From: Corallococcus macrosporus DSM 14697
Lineage (GTDB): Bacteria; Myxococcota; Myxococcia; Myxococcales; Myxococcaceae
NCBI RefSeq assembly: GCF_002305895.1
Contig: NZ_CP022203.1
Location: forward strand, 2,706,501-2,770,500
Reading direction: 5' to 3'
DNA length: 64,000 nucleotides
In this document: positions 44,218-55,442 of the stretch, one piece after another
Numbering within the stretch: position 1 is the stretch's first letter
Layout of the letters: each line of letters begins with the position of its first letter
Position numbers and translations under genes: made by a program
Notes under the pieces: generated by a model
The model's input: the letters and a program-made list of their open reading frames with translations, nothing else
Databases searched by the model: none
Told to the model about the DNA's origin: nothing

Positions 44218-44967
44218 ATGGCGTTCCTCCTGGCACACGAAGTCGAGCCGCCCCGGCCCTGCAGCTATCTGCCGGAGCGGCAGGCCTCGCTCGAAAACCT
44301 GGTGCTGGAGGACGTCACCCCGGAGGAGTACGAGCACCTGCTCGTCCGGGGCTGGCGCCGCTTCGGGCTGGTGTACTTTCGGCCGGCCTGCGCGGCGTGC
44401 AATGCGTGTGTGTCATTGCGCCTCCCCGTGGAGGGCTTCCGGCCCAACCGCAGCCAGCGCCGGGCGCGCGCCGCGTGCGAGCACCTGCGCGTGGAGGTGG
44501 GCCCGCCCCGCGTGGATGACGAGCGGCTCGGCCTGTACCGCCAGTGGCACGCGGAGCGGGAGGCGGTGCGTGAGTGGGCGCCGTCGCCCATCACCGCGCG
44601 CGAGTACTCGCTCCAGTTCGCCTATCCGCACCCGTCCGCGCGCGAGGTGGCGTGGTACGACGACGGCGCGGAGGGCGGCCCCCGGCTGGTGGGCGTGGGC
44701 ATCTGTGACGAGACGCCGCGCGCGTGGAGCGCCGTGTATTTCTTCTACGACCCGGCCTATGCGCACCTGTCCCTGGGCACCGCCAACGTGCTGTACCAGG
44801 TGGAGCTGGCGAAGGCGCGCGGCATCCCCCACGTCTACCTGGGCTACCGCGTGCTGGCGTGCGCGTCGCTGCGCTACAAGGGCGCCTTCCGTCCGCACGA
44901 GCTGCTGGAGGAGCGGCCCGCGCTGGACGCGGCGCCTCACTGGGTGGCGCCCCCCGAGGAGGCCTGA
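44218..44967 (+). CDS. bpt: Aspartate/glutamate leucyltransferase (Bpt)
   Basis: 249 residues. N-terminal Cys-containing part RPCSYLPERQASLE and FRPACAACNACVSLRLPVEGF, then YFFYDPAYAHLSLGTANVLYQV and VYLGYRV, all family hallmarks of bacterial Bpt/eukaryotic ATE1. It adds leucine (or arginine) from tRNA to N-terminal Asp/Glu of proteins, marking them for ClpAP degradation by the N-end rule. Its 3' end overlaps the convergent hydrolase by 31 bases. Start ATG 44218, with AGGAGC upstream. Confidence 0.95.
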   Translation: MAFLLAHEVEPPRPCSYLPERQASLENLVLEDVTPEEYEHLLVRGWRRFGLVYFRPACAACNACVSLRLPVEGFRPNRSQRRARAACEHLRVEVGPPRVDDERLGLYRQWHAEREAVREWAPSPITAREYSLQFAYPHPSAREVAWYDDGAEGGPRLVGVGICDETPRAWSAVYFFYDPAYAHLSLGTANVLYQVELAKARGIPHVYLGYRVLACASLRYKGAFRPHELLEERPALDAAPHWVAPPEEA

Positions 44968-45863
44968 GGCGCGACGCCGAGCGCCGCGCCGAAGTGCCGC
45001 AGCAGCCGGCGCGCGTACTCCTCCGGCGCCACGCGGGCGTACTGGCCATGGCCCGCGCCCTGGACGACCCAGAGCGACTTGGGCTCGCACGCGGCCTGGA
45101 ACAGGCTGGCCTGCAGTTTCGCGGGCGCGTCCGGGTCCACGTCGCCGTTGACCAGCAGCAGCGGCCGGCCCCCCAGCCGGCACATGCCGTCAATGGGGCG
45201 CACCGCGTCCACGTCGACGCCCGCGCGGCGCAGCGTCCACAGCACGGGCTCCGCGCTGAGCGCGCCCCAGCGGCCATAGCCCGCGTACACGTCCTCCTCC
45301 AGCGCGGGGTAGGCCCCCGCCGCGGCCACCGCCTTCACGCGCGCGTCACGGCTGGCCACCAGCAGGGACGTGGTGCCGCCCATGGAGAAGCCGAAGAGGC
45401 CCAGGCGCAGCGGGTCCACGTCCGGGCGCCGCGCGACGAAGTCCAGCGCCGCCGTCACGTCGTGCCGCTCGCGGTCGCCCCACGTCACCGCGTCGCCGCC
45501 GCTCTCGCCGTGCGCGCGCAGGTCGAACAGCAGCACGCCGTAGCCCGCGCCCGCGAGCGTCCGCGCCTCGAACAGGAGCTGCGCGCGGTTGTCCGCGAAG
45601 CCGTGCACCAGCACCACCGCGGCCCGGTTGCGCGAAGGCAGGTACCAGCCCTTGAGCGTCACGCCGTCGGCCGTGGTGAAGGCCACGTCCTCCAGCGCCG
45701 ACAACGCCGGCTCCGCCGCGGGGCGCGTCACCGGAATGGGCCGTGGATGCAGCAGCCCCTGGCCGATTCGCTGACCGCTCACCCCGAAATAACCCGCGGC
45801 GGCGAGCACCCCGCAGAGTGGCACCAGCGCGATGAAGCAGCCGATGTGAGTGCGTGTTTTCAA
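44937..45863 (-). CDS. Alpha/beta hydrolase, membrane-anchored
   Basis: 308 residues with an N-terminal hydrophobic helix (IGCFIALVPLCGVLAAAGYF) that could be a signal anchor. The alpha/beta hydrolase core shows VVLVHGFADNRAQ (oxyanion region), the nucleophile elbow GFSMGG, Asp in NGDVDPDAP, and GAGHGQY with the catalytic His. Similar to the BAAT/acyl-CoA thioester or dienelactone-type hydrolases. Substrate unknown. Overlaps bpt at the 3' end. Confidence 0.85.
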   Translation of the reverse strand: MKTRTHIGCFIALVPLCGVLAAAGYFGVSGQRIGQGLLHPRPIPVTRPAAEPALSALEDVAFTTADGVTLKGWYLPSRNRAAVVLVHGFADNRAQLLFEARTLAGAGYGVLLFDLRAHGESGGDAVTWGDRERHDVTAALDFVARRPDVDPLRLGLFGFSMGGTTSLLVASRDARVKAVAAAGAYPALEEDVYAGYGRWGALSAEPVLWTLRRAGVDVDAVRPIDGMCRLGGRPLLLVNGDVDPDAPAKLQASLFQAACEPKSLWVVQGAGHGQYARVAPEEYARRLLRHFGAALGVAPQASSGGATQ

Positions 45864-46001
45864 GGATATCTCAGACTGGCCTGGATTAAACCGAACCCTA
45901 GCCGAGCCCGGGAGTGGCGGAGCGGGTGCAAGTTGGTTACACCGGGGTGGGTCAGGCCGGAGTCGGGGGGAACCCTGTCACTCCGTGAGCCCTGAGCCGA
46001 G

Positions 46002-47186
46002 GTGTCTCGAAGCGCGAGAGTGCGGGTGATGCTCGTAACGACACAGGGGGAGCCGCCTCCAGCCCCGGTCCGGAAGCGCGTGCTCTTCACGCTCGTCTTC
46101 CTGGGCTCGGGCGGCATCGAGCGGTCGGTGTGCAACGTGCTGACGGGGCTGGACCCCGGCCGGTTCGACACGAAGGTGTTCTTCCACCACCGGCCCCACC
46201 CGAAGAGCCAGAGCGACCGGATTCCGCAGCGCACCGAGGTGGTGTGGGGCACGGACGCCTTCGAGTACCGGCGGGGCATGCTGCCGCGCTTCTTCTGGCG
46301 GCTGGTGCGCGAGGCGCGCGACGTGGATGTCATCGTCGCGGGGCAGGAGGGCCGGGCGGCGCTGCTGGCGTGCCTCGCGGGGCGGCTGCTGGGCAAGCCC
46401 GTGGTGGGGATGATCCACTTCGACTGGGGGGCCTTCCACCTGGAGCAGCCCAAGCGCCAGCTCTGGGGGCTGCGGTGGCTCTACCCGCGCATGAGCCGCA
46501 TCGTCGCGTGCGGCCACGACTCCGCGAAGGCCTTCCAGGACCTGGTGCCGGTGCGGCCCGAGCAGCTCCACGTCATCCCCAACTTCGTGGACGGGGAGCG
46601 GGTGCGCGCCGCCGGTGAGCACCCGCTGCCGGCGTGGGCGGAGCCCATCTTCCAGAAGCCCGTGGTCATCGCCGTGGGCCGGCTGGAGCACCAGAAGGCG
46701 TTCGACGTGCTCATCCGGAGCCACGCGCTGATGCGCCAGGCCGGGGTGGCGCAGCACCTGCTCATCCTGGGGGAAGGCTCGCTGGAGGCGGAGCTGAAGG
46801 CGCTGGTGAAGTCCCTGGGCGTGGAGGACTCCGTCTTCCTGCCGGGCTTCGCGCCCAACCCGCACGCGCTGATGCGGCGGGCGGCGGCCTTCGCCCTGTC
46901 CTCGCGCTTCGAGGGCCTGCCCATGGTGCTGCTGGAGGCGCTCGCGCTGGGCTGCCCCGTGGTCAGCACCGACTGCCCCTCCGGCCCCGCCGAGGTGCTG
47001 GAGCACGGCAAGCACGGCGTGCTGGTGCCCATGGAGCAGCCCCAGGCGCTGGCGGACGCCCTGGCGGGAATCGTCCAGGACGACGTGCACCGGGCGGACC
47101 TGTCCGACCGGGCCCGGCGCCGCGCGGAGGAGCTGTCCGCGGCGCGCGCCCTGAAGGCCTGGGAGCGCCTGCTCGCGTCCCTCTGA
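46002..47186 (+). CDS. GT4-type glycosyltransferase
   Basis: 394 residues from the GTG at 46002, or 385 from ATG 46029 (MLVTTQG). Two Rossmann-like lobes: FLGSGGIERSVCNVLTGL in the acceptor domain, then VIAVGRLEHQKAFDVLIRSHALM, PGFAPNPHALMRRAAAFALSSRFEGLPMVLLEALA (given here as SSRFEGLPMVLLEALALG), the EX7E donor-binding motif. Retaining glycosyltransferase for a surface polysaccharide. Monocistronic, followed by a hairpin. Confidence 0.9.
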   Translation: MSRSARVRVMLVTTQGEPPPAPVRKRVLFTLVFLGSGGIERSVCNVLTGLDPGRFDTKVFFHHRPHPKSQSDRIPQRTEVVWGTDAFEYRRGMLPRFFWRLVREARDVDVIVAGQEGRAALLACLAGRLLGKPVVGMIHFDWGAFHLEQPKRQLWGLRWLYPRMSRIVACGHDSAKAFQDLVPVRPEQLHVIPNFVDGERVRAAGEHPLPAWAEPIFQKPVVIAVGRLEHQKAFDVLIRSHALMRQAGVAQHLLILGEGSLEAELKALVKSLGVEDSVFLPGFAPNPHALMRRAAAFALSSRFEGLPMVLLEALALGCPVVSTDCPSGPAEVLEHGKHGVLVPMEQPQALADALAGIVQDDVHRADLSDRARRRAEELSAARALKAWERLLASL

Positions 47187-47188
47187 CA

Positions 47189-47217
47189 GAGGGAGAGGGG
47201 CCTGGCTCCCCGCCCTC
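47189..47217 (+). terminator. Hairpin after the glycosyltransferase
   Basis: GAGGG/CCCTC and GGGG/CCCC stems separated by small bulges, 7-base loop, starting three bases after the stop. No T tract. Confidence 0.4.
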
Positions 47218-47363
47218 ATACCGGGGATGAAATGGGCCCCCGCCGGGGGTTCCCCAGCACGGCCTCGGGGCGCGAACTTTCGTTCCGGAGGCCCGGCCGG
47301 GCGGCACCTGAGGTAGGAATCCCTTGCCGGCCCCCGGCTGCTTCACGAGGATTCACCCCCATC

Positions 47364-49052
<1,689 letters not shown>

Positions 49053-49067
49053 TCCCTGGCGTGCCTC

Positions 49068-49099
49068 CCGGGTGCCGCCTTCGTGCTGGCGGCACCCGG
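49068..49099. terminator. Bidirectional hairpin between glnS and serine hydrolase
   Basis: Perfect 12-bp inverted repeat CCGGGTGCCGCC / GGCGGCACCCGG with 8-base loop, between convergent stops. Confidence 0.65.
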
Positions 49100-49107
49100 C
49101 TTGAAGC

Positions 49108-50568
49108 CTACCGCTTCGCGGCGGGCTCCTCGAGCTGCTCGAGCATCTTCACCGCGTGCTCGTTCTTGGGGTCCAGCTCCAGGGCCTTGCGGTAGCTGGT
49201 GAGGGCCCGCGCCTTGTCGCCGTGCGCCGCGTAGGCCTCGCCGAGGCTGTCGTGGCAGTTGGCCGCTTCGGGGAACATCTCCACGTTCAGCTTGAACACT
49301 TCAATGGCGTCCGCCGCGCGGCCGGAGCGCAGCAGGTGGTAGCCCACCGTGTTCAGGTGCCGCTCGCTGAAGTCGTACTCGGCTTGCTTCGTCTTCTTCA
49401 GCGTGCGGTAGGTGGCGATGGCCTGGGCGACGGAGCCCTTGCCCAGCGACTCCATCATGACGTTGCCAATGGGCATCCGGGCCGGGCGGGGCGTGAGGCC
49501 ATGGAGGATGCTCAGCACGCCGCCGGCAATCTCCTGGAGGCCGCCGTGGGTCATGTTGTCCAGGAGGATGACGGCCTCCTTGCGCTCGGGCACCCGCACC
49601 AGGATGGACGAGAAGCCGTTGATGCCGCCGGTGTGGAAGATGCCCGGGAGCTTCGTCTTTCCGTCGTGCAACGTCATGTCCGACATGACCCAGCCGAAGC
49701 CGTAGTGCGCCAGGCCGGGGGTGAGCATCTTCTGCTTGAGCGCCGCGGGCAGCAGCGTGTCACCGTGGAAGGCCCGCTCCCAACGGTAGAGGTCCTCCAC
49801 CGTGGAGTACAGCGAGCCGGCGGCGTAGGGGAGGTTCATGTCGAGCCAGGCCGCGTTGACGATGCCCCCCGGCGCCTGGGCGTAGCCGCTGGCGCGCTTG
49901 GGGAGGACGGTGGCGCTCACGTCGTAGCCGGTGTCCTTCATCCCCAGCGGGCCCAGGATGCGCGCCTGCACGGCCTCCGCGTACGTCTGTCCCGTGAGCT
50001 TCTCGATGATGGCGCCGAGCAGGAAGTAGCCCGAGTTGTTGTACGCGTACTTCGTCCCGGGCTCGAACTCCAGGTCGTCGCTGCACGCCTTCTTCACGAA
50101 CGCCGCGACGCTCTCGAAGCCGTCCGCGTCCTTCATGATGGCGGGCTTCGAGGTGTAGCTGGGGATGCCGGAGGTGTGGTTCAGCAGGTGGGTGAGGGTG
50201 ACGCGGTCGCCGGTGTCCTTCCGGTAGTCCGGCAGGTGCTTCGTGATGGGGTCGTCCAGTTGGAGCTTCCCCTCGGCGGCGAGCTGCAGGATGACGGTGG
50301 CGGTGAAGGACTTGGTGATGGAGCCGATGCGGAACTTCGTGTCCGGCGCGTTGGGCACCTTCCACTCGAGGTTCGCCGCGCCGTAGCCCTTCTTCAGCAG
50401 GATGCCGCGCTCGTTGGCCACGAGCACCGTGCCGTTGAACAGGCCCTTCTGGTGGAACCCGCTGATGTACCGGTCCACCTCCTGCTTCACGTTCGCCGCC
50501 TCCGCCAGCGGCGCCACCAACACCCATGCCATCACGACGCCCGTGAGGCGCCAGCGCAGCCCGTTCAT
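49108..50568 (-). CDS. Exported beta-lactamase-fold serine hydrolase with TPR tail
   Basis: 486 residues. Signal peptide ending near APLAEA. Class C beta-lactamase/DD-peptidase motifs: SITK (SxxK, IGSITKSFTATV), YNN in KYAYNNSGY (YxN), and HTGG (KTG box variant). The C-terminal 110 residues form TPR repeats (DSLGEAYAAHGDKARALTSYRKALELDP, shortened: AYAAHGDKARALTSYRKAL). Likely a periplasmic esterase or peptidase, not a true beta-lactamase. GGGAGGAACG precedes ATG 50568. Confidence 0.87.
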   Translation of the reverse strand: MNGLRWRLTGVVMAWVLVAPLAEAANVKQEVDRYISGFHQKGLFNGTVLVANERGILLKKGYGAANLEWKVPNAPDTKFRIGSITKSFTATVILQLAAEGKLQLDDPITKHLPDYRKDTGDRVTLTHLLNHTSGIPSYTSKPAIMKDADGFESVAAFVKKACSDDLEFEPGTKYAYNNSGYFLLGAIIEKLTGQTYAEAVQARILGPLGMKDTGYDVSATVLPKRASGYAQAPGGIVNAAWLDMNLPYAAGSLYSTVEDLYRWERAFHGDTLLPAALKQKMLTPGLAHYGFGWVMSDMTLHDGKTKLPGIFHTGGINGFSSILVRVPERKEAVILLDNMTHGGLQEIAGGVLSILHGLTPRPARMPIGNVMMESLGKGSVAQAIATYRTLKKTKQAEYDFSERHLNTVGYHLLRSGRAADAIEVFKLNVEMFPEAANCHDSLGEAYAAHGDKARALTSYRKALELDPKNEHAVKMLEQLEEPAAKR

Positions 50569-50654
50569 TCGTTCCTCCCCGTCATCCCGTGCGGTACGTC
50601 GAGGTGCGCGGACGATTGCACCCGATTCCACGAAGGGGGTCCAATACGGGGGGC

Positions 50655-51143
50655 TCAGTCCTTCACGGGGGGCGCCTCGCGCGTCATCTCCACCATGGTG
50701 GGGCGCCAGCCCAGCTTCGCGAACAGCCGCTGCGCATCCTGGTTCTTCGCGGCGGTGTGGAGGACGACGCGCGGCACGCCCAGGGCCGTCAGGCGCTTCA
50801 TCATCTCCTCCGCGAGCAGCGCGCCCACGCCCGCGCCGCGGGCCTTCTCCTCCACCCAGAGGTCATGGAAGCCGCCGCTGCGGTCCAGCAGGGCATTCCA
50901 GTCCACGGCCTCGACGCGGCCGTAGGCGTAGCCCACCACCTCGCCGTCCAGCTCGGCGACGAGGACGACGGCGTCGGCCTTCTTCGCCTCGCGTCCCAGC
51001 CACCAGCGGTAGCCCGACTCCACGTCGTCAGGGAGCATGAAACGCGCGGCGTCGAAGGCGTGGTGCCGCCGGGCCAGCGCGGCCCCCATGCGCCCCAGGG
51101 CGGGTTCATCCGAGGGCCTGGCGGGACGGAGGGTGACGGGCAT
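50655..51143 (-). CDS. GNAT acetyltransferase
   Basis: 162 residues with the GNAT acetyl-CoA loop (LWVEEKARGAGVGALL, R/QxxGxG/A motif) and VVLHTAAKNQDAQRLFAKLGW. Substrate unknown. ATG 51143 preceded by a GGAG-like sequence. Single gene. Confidence 0.85.
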   Translation of the reverse strand: MPVTLRPARPSDEPALGRMGAALARRHHAFDAARFMLPDDVESGYRWWLGREAKKADAVVLVAELDGEVVGYAYGRVEAVDWNALLDRSGGFHDLWVEEKARGAGVGALLAEEMMKRLTALGVPRVVLHTAAKNQDAQRLFAKLGWRPTMVEMTREAPPVKD

Positions 51144-51345
51144 GGCGGCTCCAGAGCGAGAGAGGGGCCCTTCCTATAACGGGCTTGCTCACCGAGCGAT
51201 GGCCTCGTCGGAATGCGCGGCTTGGCGGCGTGGCCACGAGACAACACTGTTGGAGAGGAAGGGCGTCCGGGAACCGTTGGTGGACGGGAGGCACGCCAAC
51301 GGGGAGGGCGCCTCGTTGCCTCCTTGCACTGGACGCGACCCTCCC

Positions 51346-53829
51346 ATGGACCACCTGGAAGACAGCACCTGGATGTCCATGCCGCTCGCCAGGGAGGGCG
51401 GGCCGCGGTTCGAAGGGCGCATGCGTTCGGACGAAGAGGGCGGCAGTCCGCTCGGCATCCTGGAGGCGGTGTTCCTCAGCATGGGGGACGGCGTAGCGGT
51501 GGTGGACCGTCACGGCCGCTTCGTCCTCCTCAACCCCATGGCCCAGCAGATTTTCGGCGCCCTGCCACCGGCCGACCTGCCGCTGTCCCAGTGGTCGAGG
51601 TACTTCGGAATCTACCTTCCCGACACCGTCACGCCCCACCCCGTCGAGCGGCTGCCGCTCAGCCTCGCCCTGCTGCGCGGCGAGGCCGTGGACCAGGCGG
51701 AGGTCTTCGTGCGCAACCAGCGCCACCCCAACGGGCTGTGGCTGCTGGTGGGCGCCCGCGTGCTCACGGACGCGGAGGGTGAGATGTATGGCGCCGTGTC
51801 CGTGTTCCGGGACATCACCGCCATCAAGCAGACGGAGGCGGCGCTCCGCGCGGAGGAGGAGAAGTTCCGCAGCCTCTACAAGAACACGCCCGCGATGATG
51901 CACTCCATCGACGCGGAGGGCCGGCTCGTCAGCGTCAGCGAGTACTGGCTGCGCACGCTGGGGTATTCACGCGAGGAGGTCCTGGGCCGCCGCTCCGTGG
52001 ACTTCTTCACGCCGGAGTCCCGCCGCTACGCGAGCGAACACGTCCTGCCGGAGTTCTTCCAGACGGGCGCGTGCAAGGACGTGCCGTATCAAATCGTGAA
52101 GAAGGACGGGCAGGTGCTCGACGTGCTGCTCTCCGCCATCTCGGAGCAGGACGCGTCGGGCCGGATGGTCCGCTCGCTCGCGGTGCTGACCGACGTGACG
52201 GAGCGCAAGCGGGCGGAGGACGCGCTCGCGGAGAGCGAGAAGCGGCTGCGCGCCATCCTGGACAACGCCAACGCCGTCTTCTTCATCCTCGACCGGCAGG
52301 AGCGCTACATCTTCGTGAACCGCGAATGGGAGCGGATCTTCCACCACTCGCTCCAGGAGGTCGCCGGCAAGTCCACGGCGGACCTCTTCTCCGGTGCGCT
52401 GGCGGAGCGCTTCCGCGAGACGAGCCGGGCTGTCTTCGAGTCGGGGGAGCTCATCCAGCGCGAGGAGCGCATCCCCCTGGACGACGGCGTCCACACCCAC
52501 CTCACGCAGAAGTTCCCGCTCATCGACGCGTCGGGCACGACGTACGCGCTGTGCGGCATCTCCACCGACGTCACCGACCTCAAGCAGATGGAGCTGGGGC
52601 AACGCTTCCTGGCGGAGGCCAGCCAGGCCCTGGTGACGTCGCTCGACTCGGAGACCACCCTCCAGCGCGTGGCGGAGCTGGCGGTGCCCACGCTGGGCGA
52701 GCTGTGCGTCGTCTCCGTGCTGGACCGGGAGTCGGTGCTCCGGCCCGTGGCGGTGGCCGCGAGCGCTTCGGAGGGCTGCCACCGGGTGCGCGAGTTCCTC
52801 CAGGAACATCCCCCCGTGCGCGGCGCGCGGCAGGGGCCCTATGTCGTGCTGGAGACGGGGCAGGTGGCGTCGTCTCCGCGCGCCTCGGGGCTGTTGGACC
52901 CGGAGGGCTTGAAGGACGCAAAGTGGAGCGCGGTGCGGGCGCTGGAGGCCCGGGCCTCGCTCAACGTCCCCCTGCGGGCGCGGGGCCCCATCCTGGGGGT
53001 GCTGTCCGTCGTCTCCGCGCAGCCGGGGCTCAACTATGGCCCGCAGGAGCGTTCCCTGGCCGTGGAGCTGGGGCTGCGCGCGGCCTTCGCCATCGAGAAC
53101 GCGGAACTCTACCGCGAGGCCCAGGAGTCCATCCGCGCCCGCGACGAGTTCCTGTCGATTGCCTCCCACGAGCTCAAGACGCCCGTCACCTCCATGAAGC
53201 TGCGCGTGCAGCAGCTTGGGCGCACCCTGGCGCGGCAGGACTCGGGCCAGGTCCCGGCGGAGAAGGTGACCGCCATGCTGGACGTCTTCGGCGACCAGCT
53301 CCGGCGGCTGTCGCACCTGGTGGACCATCTGCTGGACGTGTCGCGCGTCAACGAGAGCCGGGTGGACCTGCGGCGCGAGGAGATGGACCTGGCGGCGGTG
53401 GCCCGCGATGTCTCTGGGCACCTGCGCGGGCAGATGGGCCGGGCGCGGTGCGCGTTCGAGCTGGTGGCGCCCACGCCCGTCATCGGCCGGTGGGACCGGC
53501 TCCGGATGGAGCAGGTGATGATCAACCTGCTCACCAACGCCATGAAGTACGGCGCGGGCGGACCCATCCGCATGGAGGTGTCGCGCGTCGGGGCCGGGGC
53601 CCGCCTCCGCATCCAGGACCACGGCGTGGGGATTCCCTTGGAGGCGCAGTCGCGCATCTTCGAGCGCTTCGAGCGCGCGGCGTCCCGCAACTACGGAGGC
53701 CTGGGGCTCGGGCTCTTCATCTCCCGGCGGCTGGTGGAGGCGCACGGGGGGACCATCCGCGTGGAGAGCCAGCCGGGCCACGGCGCCACCTTCATCGTCG
53801 AACTGCCCCTCGAGCCCCCTCCGCCGTGA
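51346..53829 (+). CDS. PAS-PAS-PAS-GAF hybrid sensor histidine kinase
   Basis: 827 residues, soluble (no membrane helices). Three PAS-type sensing regions (about 35-165, 175-290, 300-420), each ending in a DxT/DIT motif (DITAIKQ, DVTERKR, DVTDLKQ), then a GAF domain (about 430-590), HisKA with phospho-acceptor His608 in ASHELKTPVTS, and HATPase_c (NLLTNAMKYG, DHGVGI, GLGLGLF). No receiver domain. Cytoplasmic sensor kinase whose response regulator is not in the window. Start ATG 51346. Confidence 0.9.
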   Translation: MDHLEDSTWMSMPLAREGGPRFEGRMRSDEEGGSPLGILEAVFLSMGDGVAVVDRHGRFVLLNPMAQQIFGALPPADLPLSQWSRYFGIYLPDTVTPHPVERLPLSLALLRGEAVDQAEVFVRNQRHPNGLWLLVGARVLTDAEGEMYGAVSVFRDITAIKQTEAALRAEEEKFRSLYKNTPAMMHSIDAEGRLVSVSEYWLRTLGYSREEVLGRRSVDFFTPESRRYASEHVLPEFFQTGACKDVPYQIVKKDGQVLDVLLSAISEQDASGRMVRSLAVLTDVTERKRAEDALAESEKRLRAILDNANAVFFILDRQERYIFVNREWERIFHHSLQEVAGKSTADLFSGALAERFRETSRAVFESGELIQREERIPLDDGVHTHLTQKFPLIDASGTTYALCGISTDVTDLKQMELGQRFLAEASQALVTSLDSETTLQRVAELAVPTLGELCVVSVLDRESVLRPVAVAASASEGCHRVREFLQEHPPVRGARQGPYVVLETGQVASSPRASGLLDPEGLKDAKWSAVRALEARASLNVPLRARGPILGVLSVVSAQPGLNYGPQERSLAVELGLRAAFAIENAELYREAQESIRARDEFLSIASHELKTPVTSMKLRVQQLGRTLARQDSGQVPAEKVTAMLDVFGDQLRRLSHLVDHLLDVSRVNESRVDLRREEMDLAAVARDVSGHLRGQMGRARCAFELVAPTPVIGRWDRLRMEQVMINLLTNAMKYGAGGPIRMEVSRVGAGARLRIQDHGVGIPLEAQSRIFERFERAASRNYGGLGLGLFISRRLVEAHGGTIRVESQPGHGATFIVELPLEPPPP

Positions 53830-53865
53830 CTGGAGGACGTCGGAGGGGCAGACTGTCGCCCCGCC

Positions 53866-54699
53866 ATGCACACGCTCGACGCCGAACTCGACACCGCCCG
53901 CCGCATCGCCCGCCAGGCGGGCGCCATCCTCCTGGAGGTCTACGCCACCCGCTTCGCCGTCCAGGACAAGGCCGGCGGCCTGGGGCCCGTCACCGAGGCG
54001 GACGAGCGCGCCAACGCCTTCATCGTGGGGGCCCTGCGTGACGCCTTCCCGTCGGACGGCGTGGTGGCCGAGGAGTCGGACAACTCCGCCGGCGCCGGCC
54101 GCTTCGAGCGCTGCTGGTTCGTGGACCCCATGGACGGCACCCAGGAGTTCGTCAACCGCAACGGCGAGTTCGCCATCCACATCGGGCTGGCCATCGCGGG
54201 GAAGGCCACGCTGGGCGTGGTGTACCGCCCGGTGGGGGACACGCTGTACTCGGGCGTGGTGGGGCAGGGCGGCTTCGTGGAGGACGCTCGGGGCCGCCGG
54301 GCGCTGCGGGTGTCGGACACGGCGGAGCCGTCCGCGCTGCGGCTGGTGGTGTCCCGCTCCCACCGCTCGCGCCTGACGGACGCGGTGGCGCTGCGGCTGG
54401 GCATCACCCGCGAGCAGCAGTGCGGCTCGGTGGGCCTCAAGTGCGGCCTGCTGGCCGAGGCCGCCTGCGACCTCTACCTGCACGTCAGCGACAAGAGCTA
54501 CCGCTGGGACAACTGCGCGCCCGAAGCGGTGCTGCGCGCGGCGGGCGGCGTGCTGACGGACCTGGGCGGGGCGCCGTATTCCTATGCTGGCGCGGAGCTC
54601 CAGAACCGGCGCGGCCTGCTGGCCTGCAACGCCGCGGCCTTCGAGCGCGTGGCGTCCGTGGTGGCCGGGTTCGCCCGCGAGGCCGGCCTCCTCCGCTGA
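53866..54699 (+). CDS. cysQ: 3'(2'),5'-bisphosphate nucleotidase / inositol-phosphatase family
   Basis: 277 residues. Metal-binding motifs of the FIG superfamily: GPVTEADERAN, EESDN, the DPMDGTQEF signature and the late YRWDNCAPEAVLRAAGG. Size and motifs are closest to CysQ, which hydrolyses pAp/PAPS, although inositol monophosphatase is possible. It lies far from the sulfur operon; with an APS reductase and an inactive kinase domain there, pAp from other sources (carrier-protein phosphopantetheinylation) could be the substrate. Starts 37 bases after the kinase, possibly cotranscribed. Confidence 0.8.
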   Translation: MHTLDAELDTARRIARQAGAILLEVYATRFAVQDKAGGLGPVTEADERANAFIVGALRDAFPSDGVVAEESDNSAGAGRFERCWFVDPMDGTQEFVNRNGEFAIHIGLAIAGKATLGVVYRPVGDTLYSGVVGQGGFVEDARGRRALRVSDTAEPSALRLVVSRSHRSRLTDAVALRLGITREQQCGSVGLKCGLLAEAACDLYLHVSDKSYRWDNCAPEAVLRAAGGVLTDLGGAPYSYAGAELQNRRGLLACNAAAFERVASVVAGFAREAGLLR

Positions 54700-54723
54700 G
54701 GTCTCGCGGCGCGGGGCGCGCGC

Positions 54724-55311
54724 TCAGGAGGCGGTGGTCTCGCAGCGCTGGATGATGGTGCGCAGCTGCGTCTGGACGCCGGAGAGCATGTTGCGCAGCC
54801 GCGCGTGGCGGAGCGAGCCGGCGAGCGCGTTGGACAGCCCCTGGAGCACGGAGACCTCCATCGGCGGCCACTGGCGCTCCGTGCGGCAGTCGTCGAAGCC
54901 CACGAAGCCCCACCATTCGCCGCCCACGGTGATGGGGCAGACCAGCAGCGAACGGATGTCCTGGCTCTCCAGCAGCTCCCGGGCGGGGGACGGGAAGTCC
55001 CGCGGGGGCCCCTGCACGGCCTTGCCCGACGACAGGGGCGGCACCCAGGAGGGGAGGACCTCGGCGTAGGAGACGTTCTGGAGCTCGGGGTTGTCGAGCT
55101 GCGCGGAGGCCGCGGCCGCGGTCCATTCGTAGCGCTGGTGGCACAGCAGCTCGCCCGTGGGGCCGGTGGCGTTCTCGAAGATGTAGACGCGGTCGACGTC
55201 GAGCGCGGCGCCCACCTGGCCCAGCGCCTCCGATACGGTCTTGGGCTCGAAGCCGCGCTCCAACAACATCTTCGAGACGTTCATGACTGCGGTGAAAGCC
55301 TTCGAGGCCAT
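54724..55311 (-). CDS. GAF-domain protein
   Basis: 195 residues. A single GAF domain (about 10-165) with DRVYIFENATG, LLVCPITVGGEWWGFVGFDDC, typical of bacterial sensor GAFs, plus a short helical tail. No output domain, so it probably acts with a partner kinase. Convergent with cysQ, 24 bases apart. Start ATG 55311 with GGAGC upstream. Confidence 0.83.
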   Translation of the reverse strand: MASKAFTAVMNVSKMLLERGFEPKTVSEALGQVGAALDVDRVYIFENATGPTGELLCHQRYEWTAAAASAQLDNPELQNVSYAEVLPSWVPPLSSGKAVQGPPRDFPSPARELLESQDIRSLLVCPITVGGEWWGFVGFDDCRTERQWPPMEVSVLQGLSNALAGSLRHARLRNMLSGVQTQLRTIIQRCETTAS

Positions 55312-55442
55312 GGGGGCTGCTCCAGGTGGGGGCGCCTGTTGCGTTGCAGGTCCGGGGGAACCTGGACGGCAGCGTTGCATGCGGGCGCACCCATGGGTCA
55401 AGACGCGGCGCGAGTGACGCCGTGAATCCACACCGGGAGTCT

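Noticed and set aside
47187-47363. A glutamine leader peptide ahead of glnS
   Set aside because: No run of Gln codons and no terminator/anti-terminator pair were found.
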